From: Natrialbaceae archaeon Tc-Br11_E2g1
GTDB lineage: Archaea; Halobacteriota; Halobacteria; Halobacteriales; Natrialbaceae
Length of the DNA stretch: 8,513 nucleotides
NCBI GenBank assembly: GCA_001564255.1
Contig: LKNC01000109.1
Span: 1 to 8,513, forward strand
Direction of reading: 5' to 3'
A program made the translations under genes and the position numbers. Shown here piece after piece: positions 1-5,324 of the stretch; the first letter of the stretch is position 1, and each line of letters begins with the position of its first letter. The notes below the pieces were generated by a model. It saw nothing but the letters and a program-made list of their open reading frames with translations, was not told the DNA's origin and did not search any database.

Positions 1-61
1 CGAGGGCGCTCGCCCCGAGGCTCGCGCCACCGACTCCGGCGATGAACTTGCGTCGTTTCAT
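1..61 (-). CDS. N-terminus of an exported protein with Tat-like signal (partial, cut by window edge)
   Basis: Only the first 20 codons are in the window; the gene continues leftward beyond base 1. The start ATG reads 61 to 59, and the peptide begins MKRRKFIAGVGGASLGASAL. The double arginine followed by K-F and a small-residue hydrophobic stretch (GVGGASLGASAL) looks like the Tat-type export signal usual in haloarchaea. It closely resembles the start of the 406-aa protein at 1360 (MDRRKFMLGVGGSALGGSAL), so it is probably a third member of the same exported family. This is inferred from the signal region alone, since the diagnostic segment after it is outside the window. A good TATA-like box lies upstream at 127-135. 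The function of the mature protein cannot be stated. Confidence 0.7.
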   Translation of the reverse strand, partial: MKRRKFIAGVGGASLGASAL

Positions 62-126
62 TGTCTATCTGAAGCGTCGAGGGTTCCGGACCCACCTGCT
101 CGGCTGGGCGGACGACGTAGTGGGGC

Positions 127-135
127 TTTTATATT
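127..135 (-). promoter_or_regulatory. TATA-like promoter box for the gene starting at 61
   Basis: Read on the - strand this is AATATAAAA, an A/T island in GC-rich surroundings. An archaeal TATA box sits about 26 nt before the transcription start, so RNA would begin near base 105 and leave a leader of roughly 44 nt before the ATG at 61. No convincing Shine-Dalgarno motif is visible in that leader. Confidence 0.55.
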
Positions 136-209
136 CAGCGCGTGTCACCACAGCAGGCCAATCGAGAGCAAATACAGGCACACCATACTCTCTTCTCCCG
201 AGGTAATTC

Positions 210-244
210 ACCCGGTAGACGACCACGGGTCGGGTGATCCGTGG
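210..244. other. Short overlapping inverted repeats between two - strand genes
   Basis: The 211-bp space between the stop of the 177-aa gene and the start of the edge gene (62-272) holds no supportable gene. Two 6-bp inverted repeats overlap here: CACCCG with CGGGTG, and CCACGG with CCGTGG (about 223-244). They could fold as alternative hairpins in RNA leaving the 177-aa gene, perhaps near its 3' end, but no T tract follows on the - strand. Such short stems are common at this GC content. Confidence 0.25.
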
Positions 245-272
245 ATTTCACAACCGGAGAGAGACGCCCCAG

Positions 273-806
273 TTAACACGTCGAGTCGTCGAACTCGAAC
301 TCCTCAGTTTCCGGATCGTCCGGCGGCTCGTACTTGACACCACACGTCCCCCCCTCGAACGCACACGGCGTACTCGGGTGCTGGCCGTCGGATTGCCCCG
401 GATCCTCCGGCGGTCCTGGCTCTCCGGGGCCCGGCTCACCCGTTCCGCGCTCACCCATCTCTACCTCACCCGACGTGTCGTTTACCTCGGGAAAGTTGAA
501 GAACTCGTTACCACCGAAGAGTACCACAGATCGAATCCCCACGTCCGACTCCCACTCGAGGGCGATCGGATCCCCGTCCTGCTTGAACTCGGTAGCCTCG
601 ACCCTGGTAACGTCTTCATCGGTGAGACCGTCCTCGTCCGGAGCACAGAACGCGACGAAACTGATCCCGGCCCGATCGTCCCTCGGACCGACCTCGAGTT
701 TGACCCGCCGTTGTGATTGCACGCGGGAGAACCCGCCGGTGCCGACGAGGGTACCCGTACCGACGCTTCCAGCGCCTATCGTGGTCAAGAACGCTCGCCG
801 TTTCAT
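273..806 (-). CDS. Secreted Tat-signal protein, short DUF1102-like paralog with a Gly-Pro-rich stretch
   Basis: This 177-aa protein is probably exported and then anchored at or released from the cell surface; its function is unknown. Residues 1-28 form an MKRRAFLTTIGAGSVG-type signal with a twin-arginine and a glycine-rich core. Residues 21-39 (VGTGGFSRVQSQRRVKLEV) match the segment after the signal of the 406-aa neighbour (LGSGAFTRIESQRDAKIEV), so the two are paralogs. A beta-rich part spans about 46-106. It is followed by a flexible run of Gly-Glu-Pro and Gly-Pro units at 120-137, then an acidic tail ending in Cys. Four cysteines (54, 148, 155, 177) could form disulphides outside the cell. 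The ATG at 806 is supported by GGTGAT at 815-810, three bases upstream, although that spacing is short. It lacks the FQICNQG and GECKC regions of the neighbour, so it is a shortened or diverged member. Confidence 0.75.
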   Translation of the reverse strand: MKRRAFLTTIGAGSVGTGTLVGTGGFSRVQSQRRVKLEVGPRDDRAGISFVAFCAPDEDGLTDEDVTRVEATEFKQDGDPIALEWESDVGIRSVVLFGGNEFFNFPEVNDTSGEVEMGERGTGEPGPGEPGPPEDPGQSDGQHPSTPCAFEGGTCGVKYEPPDDPETEEFEFDDSTC

Positions 807-882
807 CGTATCACCGCCGTATGCTGACTATCTCGAGGCATGATCACGTCGATACACACGGGAACCCCCACCAGTTTCGGGC

Positions 883-890
883 GTATTTAC
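883..890 (-). promoter_or_regulatory. Possible TATA box for the 177-aa secreted protein gene
   Basis: On the - strand this reads GTAAATAC. It would place the transcription start near base 860, giving a leader of about 54 nt that includes the GGTGAT ribosome-binding motif before the ATG at 806. It is the best A/T-rich candidate in the region, but short and unproven. Confidence 0.35.
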
Positions 891-1203
891 ATTGACTCCC
901 TGCAAGAAGACGGTTAGCTATCGACGACTTTCAGCGAGCGCATACCGTCTCGAGTGTCTCCCGCCCTCTATTGGCGCCGACGAAGACGATGGACACCCTC
1001 GAGGACTCACAAAGATCTTTCCCCGCAAACGTGTATAATCGCTCCCTGTGTCTGTGACAGGTTCTTTCAGCCGACCGTCGGAGAACTGATACTGTCCTCG
1101 AGGGCGGACAGAACACGCTCGTTACCAGTCACTCGAGTATTGCAGGGGAATGTTGTTTCCCGACGGGACAGTCATCGATTCAGATAACAGGCGCGTAGAG
1201 ATC

Positions 1204-1242
1204 GACAGGCATCGGCTGTCGGTTCTGCTGTCGATGCCTGTC
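1204..1242. repeat. Perfect 11-bp inverted repeat (hairpin or operator)
   Basis: GACAGGCATCG at 1204-1214 is the exact reverse complement of CGATGCCTGTC at 1232-1242. In RNA a G-U and a C-G pair extend the stem inward to 13 pairs around a 13-nt loop. It lies 117 bp before the ATG of the 406-aa gene. The T-rich tail expected of a terminator is absent, so a regulator-binding site or a structured 5' leader is more likely. Confidence 0.6.
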
Positions 1243-1255
1243 ATCCCTCCTGACA

Positions 1256-1265
1256 GTGTATACAC
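1256..1265 (+). promoter_or_regulatory. GTGTATACAC palindrome, possible TATA box of the 406-aa gene
   Basis: This is a perfect 10-bp palindrome with a TATA core. Used as a TATA box it would start RNA near base 1287, giving a leader of about 73 nt that carries the ribosome-binding motif at 1349-1354. It lies 14 bp after the 11-bp inverted repeat, so that repeat would sit directly upstream of the promoter. The role is inferred from position only. Confidence 0.35.
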
Positions 1266-1348
1266 AAGGGGGAGTCCGTGGACGCCTCGAGTGTCGCGTT
1301 CGGTCACGGTGGAGGACACGACGTCCGCCCATCGTGGACGCGAACGCG

Positions 1349-1354
1349 GGTGAT
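1349..1354 (+). promoter_or_regulatory. Ribosome-binding site GGTGAT for the 406-aa gene
   Basis: GGTGAT is complementary to the conserved end of archaeal 16S rRNA and stands 5 nt before the ATG at 1360, which fixes that start. The paralogous gene on the other strand has the same hexamer (815-810). Both therefore appear to be translated from leadered mRNAs, unlike most other genes in this window. Confidence 0.6.
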
Positions 1355-1359
1355 ACACT

Positions 1360-2580
1360 ATGGACCGCAGAAAATTCATGCTCGGAGTCGGCGGCAGCGC
1401 ACTCGGTGGGAGTGCACTGCTCGGATCCGGCGCGTTCACACGGATCGAATCGCAACGAGACGCAAAGATCGAAGTCGCAGCGGATCCAGACGCGTATCTG
1501 GGTCTGGATCGGTGTCCGGGAAGTCCAAACAGCAGCTACATCGATCCGGACTTCCCAGAAGAGGAGACGCACCTCGCGATCGACATGTCGGAGGATAATC
1601 CGACTGACGTCCCCGCCAACGGCGCGAATCCTGGACAGGGTGTCAACTCCAACTCGTTTACCTACTTCGACAACCTCTTCCAGATCTGTAACCAGGGGAA
1701 ACAGACCGTTGGTATCTGGATCGAAGCGGAGGACGATGACGAACTCTCCGAAACGCCAGATAAGTACGAAGGGGACCTACCGAGGGTACAGTTCTACAAT
1801 TCCGACGATTCGGATGCAAGAGTCGATAGCCCGGAGGACGCGTTTCGGCTCAAAGTTGGTGAGTGCAAGTGTATCGGTATGCGCGTGATGACAAAGGGAC
1901 TCAAGGAGGGAGAGCAACTGCTCGAAAACGACGAGATCGTCATCCACGCCGACGCCGATCTGAGCGAGGATGCCGCACCCGTTCCAGACACCGTCACCAT
2001 CGCTGGTGAGCGGACCGATCTGGGACCAGAGGAGCAAAGCCTGTTCGAGGCAATCGATCCATCGAGAGCATTCTACCCACTTGAACAGGACGTGACGGTG
2101 ACTGGTGAAGTCGACATCGGTGGACTGGAAGGCAACTCGTCGGTGTTCGTTGGCCTCATCGCACAGGAGCGGTTCAATGAGTGGCGTGCGTCGGAGTTCG
2201 AGAACGAAGAGTCGTCGCTGTTTGGATTCCTCGAGACCGCTTACGCGGGGTTCAACACCCGGGAAGACCGACCGGCACGGGCCGGCGTCGGGCAGCGCCT
2301 GTCCCGACCTGATGTGCTCCGAAGGTACGCTGCAGACGGTCTGGGTGACGAGATCGGTGGCTGGACGGTGACCTTCGGTCCCGAGGCGGTGACGATGGAG
2401 ATCAACGACGAAACAGCCACCTGGGAGTACCAAGATCACTACGACTTCTTGGAAGACGAAATAGACGGAGTCGAAACCGACTGGAGTCAAGGAGCGTACC
2501 CGTTCGTCGCGACGTTCGCCGATGGGGAAGGAAGCGATGTCGAAGTTGACGTAACGTTCCAGAGTAGCCCCCAAGTGTAG
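1360..2580 (+). CDS. Secreted Tat-signal protein, DUF1102-like with a large C-terminal extension
   Basis: This 406-aa acidic protein is probably exported and acts at the cell surface; its role is unknown. Residues 1-26 are a Tat-like signal (RRKF, then a Gly/Ala/Leu core). GSGAFTRIESQRDAKIEV at 22-39 and DAYLGLD at 44-50 are the haloarchaeal family hallmark. The conserved beta-sandwich continues through TYFDNLFQICNQGKQTVGIW (101-120), GECKC (168-172) and DEIVIHADADL (191-201). Cysteines at 52, 110, 169 and 171 are all in this part. From about 210 there is an additional region of some 195 residues with alternating beta-type segments (VTVTGEVDIGG, VFVGLIAQERF, WTVTFGPEAVTMEIN, VEVDVTFQSS). It could be a jelly-roll or lectin-like fold, which is inference only. 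Codon third positions look less GC-rich than in the heme and reductase genes. No partner gene such as a dedicated signal peptidase is in the window. Confidence 0.8.
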   Translation: MDRRKFMLGVGGSALGGSALLGSGAFTRIESQRDAKIEVAADPDAYLGLDRCPGSPNSSYIDPDFPEEETHLAIDMSEDNPTDVPANGANPGQGVNSNSFTYFDNLFQICNQGKQTVGIWIEAEDDDELSETPDKYEGDLPRVQFYNSDDSDARVDSPEDAFRLKVGECKCIGMRVMTKGLKEGEQLLENDEIVIHADADLSEDAAPVPDTVTIAGERTDLGPEEQSLFEAIDPSRAFYPLEQDVTVTGEVDIGGLEGNSSVFVGLIAQERFNEWRASEFENEESSLFGFLETAYAGFNTREDRPARAGVGQRLSRPDVLRRYAADGLGDEIGGWTVTFGPEAVTMEINDETATWEYQDHYDFLEDEIDGVETDWSQGAYPFVATFADGEGSDVEVDVTFQSSPQV

Positions 2581-2756
2581 GAACCACTTTTCTCTGGTCT
2601 CGTTACTTCTGAATCGCTAAAACTCCCGACAGCTTTTCTTTGAGAGTCAGTCCAAGCCACTTCGACGTACGGTACTGATGGAATAATCTCACGGACGACG
2701 CCCGGCGGAGTGTTGGGCCCTTTCCGTCCACACGGCCGACGGTATCCGCCGGTCGA
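2581..2756. terminator. Convergent spacer with T-rich tracts, likely termination region
   Basis: This 176-bp gap separates the converging 406-aa gene and the PadR-like gene and holds no gene. T-rich tracts follow the + strand stop (CTTTTCT near 2587 and CTTTTCTTTG near 2633), the kind of signal archaeal RNA polymerase terminates at. No matching T tract is evident close to the - strand stop at 2757. Confidence 0.4.
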
Positions 2757-3047
2757 TCAGCCGAGGTCACCGTCCTCGAGACACGCCCCGAGCCACGTGT
2801 AGTGTTCGCGGAGGCGTCGTTCGCCGGCCGCCGTCAGGGCGTAGACGTCGTAGATCCCCTCGGTTCGCGTCTCGACGAACCCCGCCTCGACGAGCGCGGA
2901 CAGCGAGGCGTAGAAGGACTTCGGTTCGATGCGTTCGTCGTAGTGGGACTCGAGTCGCGATTTCACCTGCTGGCTTCGCAGTTCGCTCTCGGCTGCGAGC
3001 AACGCACAGATGTCCCGTCGTCTGCCGCTGTGGAGCCACTTCGCCAT
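2757..3047 (-). CDS. PadR-like winged-helix transcriptional regulator
   Basis: This 96-aa protein is a probable DNA-binding repressor in the cytoplasm. Residues 1-24 (MAKWLHSGRRRDICALLAAE) form the first helices and 25-45 include ELRSQQVKSRLESHYDERIEP. Residues 44-70 (KSFYASLSALVEAGFVETRTEG) match the recognition helix and turn of PadR/winged-helix proteins. YDVYALTAAGERRLREHYTWL forms the wing and final helix. The length fits the compact PadR class, with no large C-terminal ligand or coiled-coil domain. It lies 31 bp downstream of the membrane peptidase gene on the same strand, so the two are very probably co-transcribed. A regulator encoded behind a membrane peptidase suggests control of the same operon or of a stress response, but this is inference. 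No effector can be read from the sequence. Confidence 0.82.
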   Translation of the reverse strand: MAKWLHSGRRRDICALLAAESELRSQQVKSRLESHYDERIEPKSFYASLSALVEAGFVETRTEGIYDVYALTAAGERRLREHYTWLGACLEDGDLG

Positions 3048-3078
3048 GGTCGCAGTTCGTTCCGGACCGGTTCGAGCG

Positions 3079-3996
3079 TTACGATCCGGATCTCAGTCCC
3101 CTCGAGGCGAGGAGCCAGCCGAGTCCACCGACCGCCGAGAGCGTGAAAAGCGCCGGGAAGTCGACGGCGAGGAACGCCCCGCGGCCGGGCCCGGGGAGTT
3201 CGTGTCTGAACAGGGGGCCATCGAAGAGGGGGACCTCGAGGACGACGGTCCCGGAGCCGACGGCCAGGGAGACGACGACCGAGGCGAAAAGCGCCGCGAC
3301 GGCGAGGGTGAGCGTCCCGGCGGTCCCGTAGAGCCACGTTGTGGCCCCCCTCGAGTGAGCGCCGGGTTCGTCACGGTCCGTGTCCGGGAAGCCGTAGACC
3401 GCCACGTCGCCGTCGTACCCCTCCGGCGGTTCGGCGACGCGGACGCGCTCTGGATACCGCCGGATCCGGGCGGCGATCCAGAGGTCACCGACCGAGCCCG
3501 CGGCGTTGGCAGCGGCGGGGACGACGAGCAGCGGTCGTCCCGTGAGCACAGCGAGGGCGAACCCACCACCCGTGAGTACGAAAAGCGGCGCGAGCGTGGC
3601 GATCAACATCTGGTTACGGGTGTAGATCGATCCCCTGGTCCGGGCGTAGGCGGAGGGCATGAGGAGTCCACGGACGCCGATCCCGTACTCCGGATCGCCG
3701 CCGTAGCGGGCCATGAACACGCCGTGGAGTAACTCGTGGGGGACGACCACGACGACGAGCAGACCGACGAGCACCGCAACCCCGAGGAGGACCTCGAGTG
3801 GCGAACCGGCCGTGATCGCCACCGGCTGAACCGGCGTCCCGAGCCGGGCGAAGAGGAGGTCTCCGACCCCGACGACGGCGACGAACGCGGCGATCGAGAC
3901 GACGAGCAGTCTCCGGGCGACCGCGCTCGTGACCTCGATCGACTCGAGGTATCGCCGTTCGGTCGTATCGCTGTCCGTGGCTGTCACGGACCACAT
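3079..3996 (-). CDS. DUF3267-like membrane protein, putative zincin metallopeptidase
   Basis: This 305-aa integral membrane protein is a candidate membrane-embedded metalloprotease; its substrate is unknown. HELLH at 87-91 (within VVVPHELLHGVFMARYGG) is the HExxH zinc-binding and catalytic motif, and Asp171 in NAAGSVGDLW is a plausible third ligand. Hydrophobic segments lie near 27-50, 66-86, 131-150, 155-175, 220-248 and 275-298, so the active site sits at the end of the second one. This arrangement matches DUF3267 'putative zincin' proteins, distantly like site-2 proteases. A hydrophilic acidic region at 180-218 probably faces the cytoplasm. The chosen ATG is at 3996. A GTG three codons inside (3987) is an alternative, since a weak TATTTC at 4015-4010 would start RNA close to it. 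The PadR-like gene follows 31 bp downstream. Confidence 0.8.
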   Translation of the reverse strand: MWSVTATDSDTTERRYLESIEVTSAVARRLLVVSIAAFVAVVGVGDLLFARLGTPVQPVAITAGSPLEVLLGVAVLVGLLVVVVVPHELLHGVFMARYGGDPEYGIGVRGLLMPSAYARTRGSIYTRNQMLIATLAPLFVLTGGGFALAVLTGRPLLVVPAAANAAGSVGDLWIAARIRRYPERVRVAEPPEGYDGDVAVYGFPDTDRDEPGAHSRGATTWLYGTAGTLTLAVAALFASVVVSLAVGSGTVVLEVPLFDGPLFRHELPGPGRGAFLAVDFPALFTLSAVGGLGWLLASRGLRSGS

Positions 3997-4059
3997 TCCA
4001 GGGACGACCGAAATAGCGATGTCGATGTCGGCCAGGGCGAACGAACGCGGCCATCATAT

Positions 4060-4067
4060 GGTTTACC
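4060..4067 (+). promoter_or_regulatory. Probable TATA box giving a leaderless or near-leaderless HTH_10 mRNA
   Basis: GGTTTACC is centred about 29 nt before the ATG at 4093, so RNA would begin within a few nucleotides of the start codon. No Shine-Dalgarno motif is present there, which agrees with leaderless initiation. It supports the ATG at 4093 over the longer in-frame reading that extends upstream, antisense to the peptidase gene. Confidence 0.4.
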
Positions 4068-4092
4068 TCCGGGTGTCCCGAACACGTTCGCA

Positions 4093-4767
4093 ATGACACG
4101 GGCGACACTCGCGATCACGCTGCCGGATCACGTGTGGATAACGCAGGTATCGACGACCTTTCCGGACGCGACGTTCCGGATCCTCGCGACCGTTCTGGGG
4201 AACGAATCGGGATTTGCCCTCGTGAGTCTCACCGGCGAGGGAGCACCCGAAATCGTCGAGTCGATGAACGACCACCCCCAGATCGCGGAACTCACACTCG
4301 TAACGTGGAACGAACGGGAAGCGACGGTCCACTTCGAGACGACCACGCCACTTCTTCTCTTTTGCTCACGGGAGGCCGGTATACCGATCCGGTCTCCAGT
4401 CGAGATCAGTGACGGCGAGGCGACCGTCGAGGCGACTGGTTCCCGGGAACAGCTCTCCGAACTCACCGAACGACTCGAACGCTTTGGCTTCCAGTTCCGG
4501 GTCGAACAGGTCGCCGAACGGTTCCACGAGGATCGGCTCCTCTCCGGGCGTCAACGTGAACTCGTGCTCAGGGCCGTCGAGCGTGGCTACTACGACACTC
4601 CACGGCGGTGTTCGCTCTCGGAACTCGCCGATCACCTCGGGATCGCCAAGTCGACCTGCAGTGAGACGCTCCACCGTGCCGAGGAGACGATCGTCAAACG
4701 GTTCGTCGAGGACCTCCCCGGCTACGACGAGGGGGAGAGTCCCGAGGAGAAACTCTCCGTCGAGTGA
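4093..4767 (+). CDS. HTH_10 (Bat-type) transcriptional regulator
   Basis: This 224-aa cytoplasmic DNA-binding protein belongs to the haloarchaeal family related to the bacterio-opsin activator. Residues 1-145 form an alpha/beta sensor-like domain of the kind that precedes HTH_10 in many haloarchaea (strands such as FALVSLTGEG, IAELTLVTWN, ATVHFETTTPLLLF, then VEATGSREQLSELTERLERFG). Residues 150-204 are the HTH_10 domain: LSGRQRELVLRAVERGYYDTP, CSLSELADHLGIAKSTCSET, then LHRAEETIVKRFV. No PAS or GAF domain is present, so the ligand is unknown. The open frame continues 119 codons upstream, but that part is antisense to the peptidase gene and lacks family resemblance, so ATG 4093 is preferred. 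The gene diverges from the peptidase gene across about 96 bp, so it may control that operon. A long palindrome begins 7 bp after the stop. Confidence 0.88.
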   Translation: MTRATLAITLPDHVWITQVSTTFPDATFRILATVLGNESGFALVSLTGEGAPEIVESMNDHPQIAELTLVTWNEREATVHFETTTPLLLFCSREAGIPIRSPVEISDGEATVEATGSREQLSELTERLERFGFQFRVEQVAERFHEDRLLSGRQRELVLRAVERGYYDTPRRCSLSELADHLGIAKSTCSETLHRAEETIVKRFVEDLPGYDEGESPEEKLSVE

Positions 4768-4773
4768 TCACTG

Positions 4774-4855
4774 ATAACGACGGCTATGAGTCGTTACCGG
4801 TGAGACCGCGACATCCCTTGCGGTCTTACCGGTAAACAGTCATAGCCATCATTAT
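4774..4855. repeat. Long imperfect palindrome, candidate terminator or mobile palindromic element
   Basis: Two 36-nt arms (4774-4809 and 4820-4855) pair around the 10-nt loop GACATCCCTT. I count 31 of 36 positions paired, one of them G-T. Mismatches are at 4778, 4781, 4790, 4792 and 4793. The central block, ACCGGTGAGACCGC against GCGGTCTTACCGGT, is paired throughout, and TTACCGGTAA at 4826-4835 is itself a palindrome. Two of the mismatches (C against A) become G-U pairs in RNA of the - strand. It starts 7 bp after the stop of the HTH_10 gene but has no T tract after it. It could be a terminator, an mRNA 3' stabiliser, or a small non-coding repeat element (MITE- or REP-like). Terminal target duplications were not evident. 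Confidence 0.75.
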
Positions 4856-4877
4856 GAGGGGGAGACGGACCGCCCGG

Positions 4878-4893
4878 GGTTCGCCCTCGAACC
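4878..4893. repeat. Short perfect hairpin GGTTCG / CGAACC
   Basis: A 6-bp stem encloses the 4-nt loop CCCT, and two G-T pairs could extend it. It lies in the 220-bp gap between the HTH_10 gene and the small conserved gene, 22 bp after the long palindrome. The rest of this gap (4894-4987) shows no clear element. The hairpin may be chance at this GC content. Confidence 0.3.
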
Positions 4894-4987
4894 TTCGCCA
4901 TCGGCAAGCGTCGTCGTCAACTCCCACGTCGGTGGACGGCCGACCGAAACCGACAGCTTGGCTTTCCTCCACTCCTCAGGTACGTCT

Positions 4988-5266
4988 ATGACCGACCAAC
5001 GGGTCGCCGAACACGATGGGATAACCGCGACGTACAGCGAAACCGACGCCGAACGGCTCCTCGAGTTCGACCGCGAGGGGAACCGGGCGGCGATCGCCCA
5101 AAACGTCGACGGCTACGCCATGTTGAAAGTCAGGGAGACGGCCGATGGGGACGAACTCGAGCGCTACTACGGCTTCGACATGGCACTCGACCACGCCGCG
5201 GAGCGGCTGGGCGTCTCGCCACACGACCTGCCGGTTCCCGAGGCTGCCGAGGACATGGGAATGTAA
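4988..5266 (+). CDS. Small conserved haloarchaeal protein of unknown function
   Basis: This 92-aa acidic soluble protein has no signal peptide or membrane segment. It begins MTDQRVAEHDGITATYSETD. A beta-rich middle (LLEFDREGNRAAIAQNVDGY, AMLKVRETADGDELERYYGF) is followed by a helical end (DMALDHAAERLGVSPHDLPV, then PEAAEDMGM). The YYGFDMALDHAAERLGVSP stretch looks like a strongly conserved haloarchaeal signature I have seen in a family of unknown function; I believe it carries a DUF number but cannot confirm which. ATG 4988 is preferred to an in-frame TTG at 4958 because AGGTA stands 5 nt before it and the protein similarity seems to start there. The heme gene follows 58 bp downstream on the same strand. 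Co-transcription is possible, though a separate promoter for the heme gene is visible. Confidence 0.8.
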   Translation: MTDQRVAEHDGITATYSETDAERLLEFDREGNRAAIAQNVDGYAMLKVRETADGDELERYYGFDMALDHAAERLGVSPHDLPVPEAAEDMGM

Positions 5267-5289
5267 GCAAGAGTGGGGAAAACGAGAGT

Positions 5290-5298
5290 GATAAGTAC
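5290..5298 (+). promoter_or_regulatory. Possible TATA box for the fused heme synthase gene
   Basis: GATAAGTAC is centred about 31 nt before the GTG start at 5325, placing the RNA start about 5 nt before it. AGAAGGA at 5316-5322 resembles a Shine-Dalgarno sequence but is only 2 nt from the start, too close for normal use. A near-leaderless mRNA is more likely. Confidence 0.35.
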
Positions 5299-5324
5299 GA
5301 TCGCTCCAATCTTCTAGAAGGACC

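Larger units (their letters stand above)
807..1359. other. 553-bp divergent intergenic region between two paralogous secreted-protein genes
   Basis: No protein gene is supportable here. Reading frames of 60-105 codons exist on both strands, but they overlap one another, lack recognisable motifs and lack good ribosome sites. The region holds the presumed promoters of both flanking genes, an A/T-rich TATAAT at 1034-1039 that could serve either strand, a perfect 11-bp inverted repeat at 1204-1242, and the palindrome GTGTATACAC at 1256-1265. It is long for a haloarchaeal promoter region, so a small RNA or a decayed gene remains possible. Confidence 0.5.

Noticed and set aside
234..716. 160-codon + strand frame over the short secreted paralog
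   Set aside because: It is antisense to a gene with a clear signal peptide and paralog motif; its translation is an Arg/Leu-rich shadow.
1150..1353. Possible 67-aa protein just before the 406-aa gene
   Set aside because: It runs through the 11-bp inverted repeat, has no ribosome site or recognisable motif, and is one of several overlapping frames there.
1777..2574. 265-codon - strand frame inside the 406-aa gene
   Set aside because: It is a shadow frame: no family motif, no promoter, and fully antisense to a gene with clear family features.
3010..4092. Long + strand reading frames of 240 codons and a 119-codon extension of the HTH_10 gene
   Set aside because: They lie antisense to the membrane peptidase gene, are Arg/Asp/Gly-rich low-complexity translations typical of GC-rich shadow frames, and lack any motif.
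4774..4855. Reading the palindrome as a CRISPR repeat or tRNA
   Set aside because: Only one copy with inverted, not direct, arms; no spacers and no cloverleaf or T-loop sequence.
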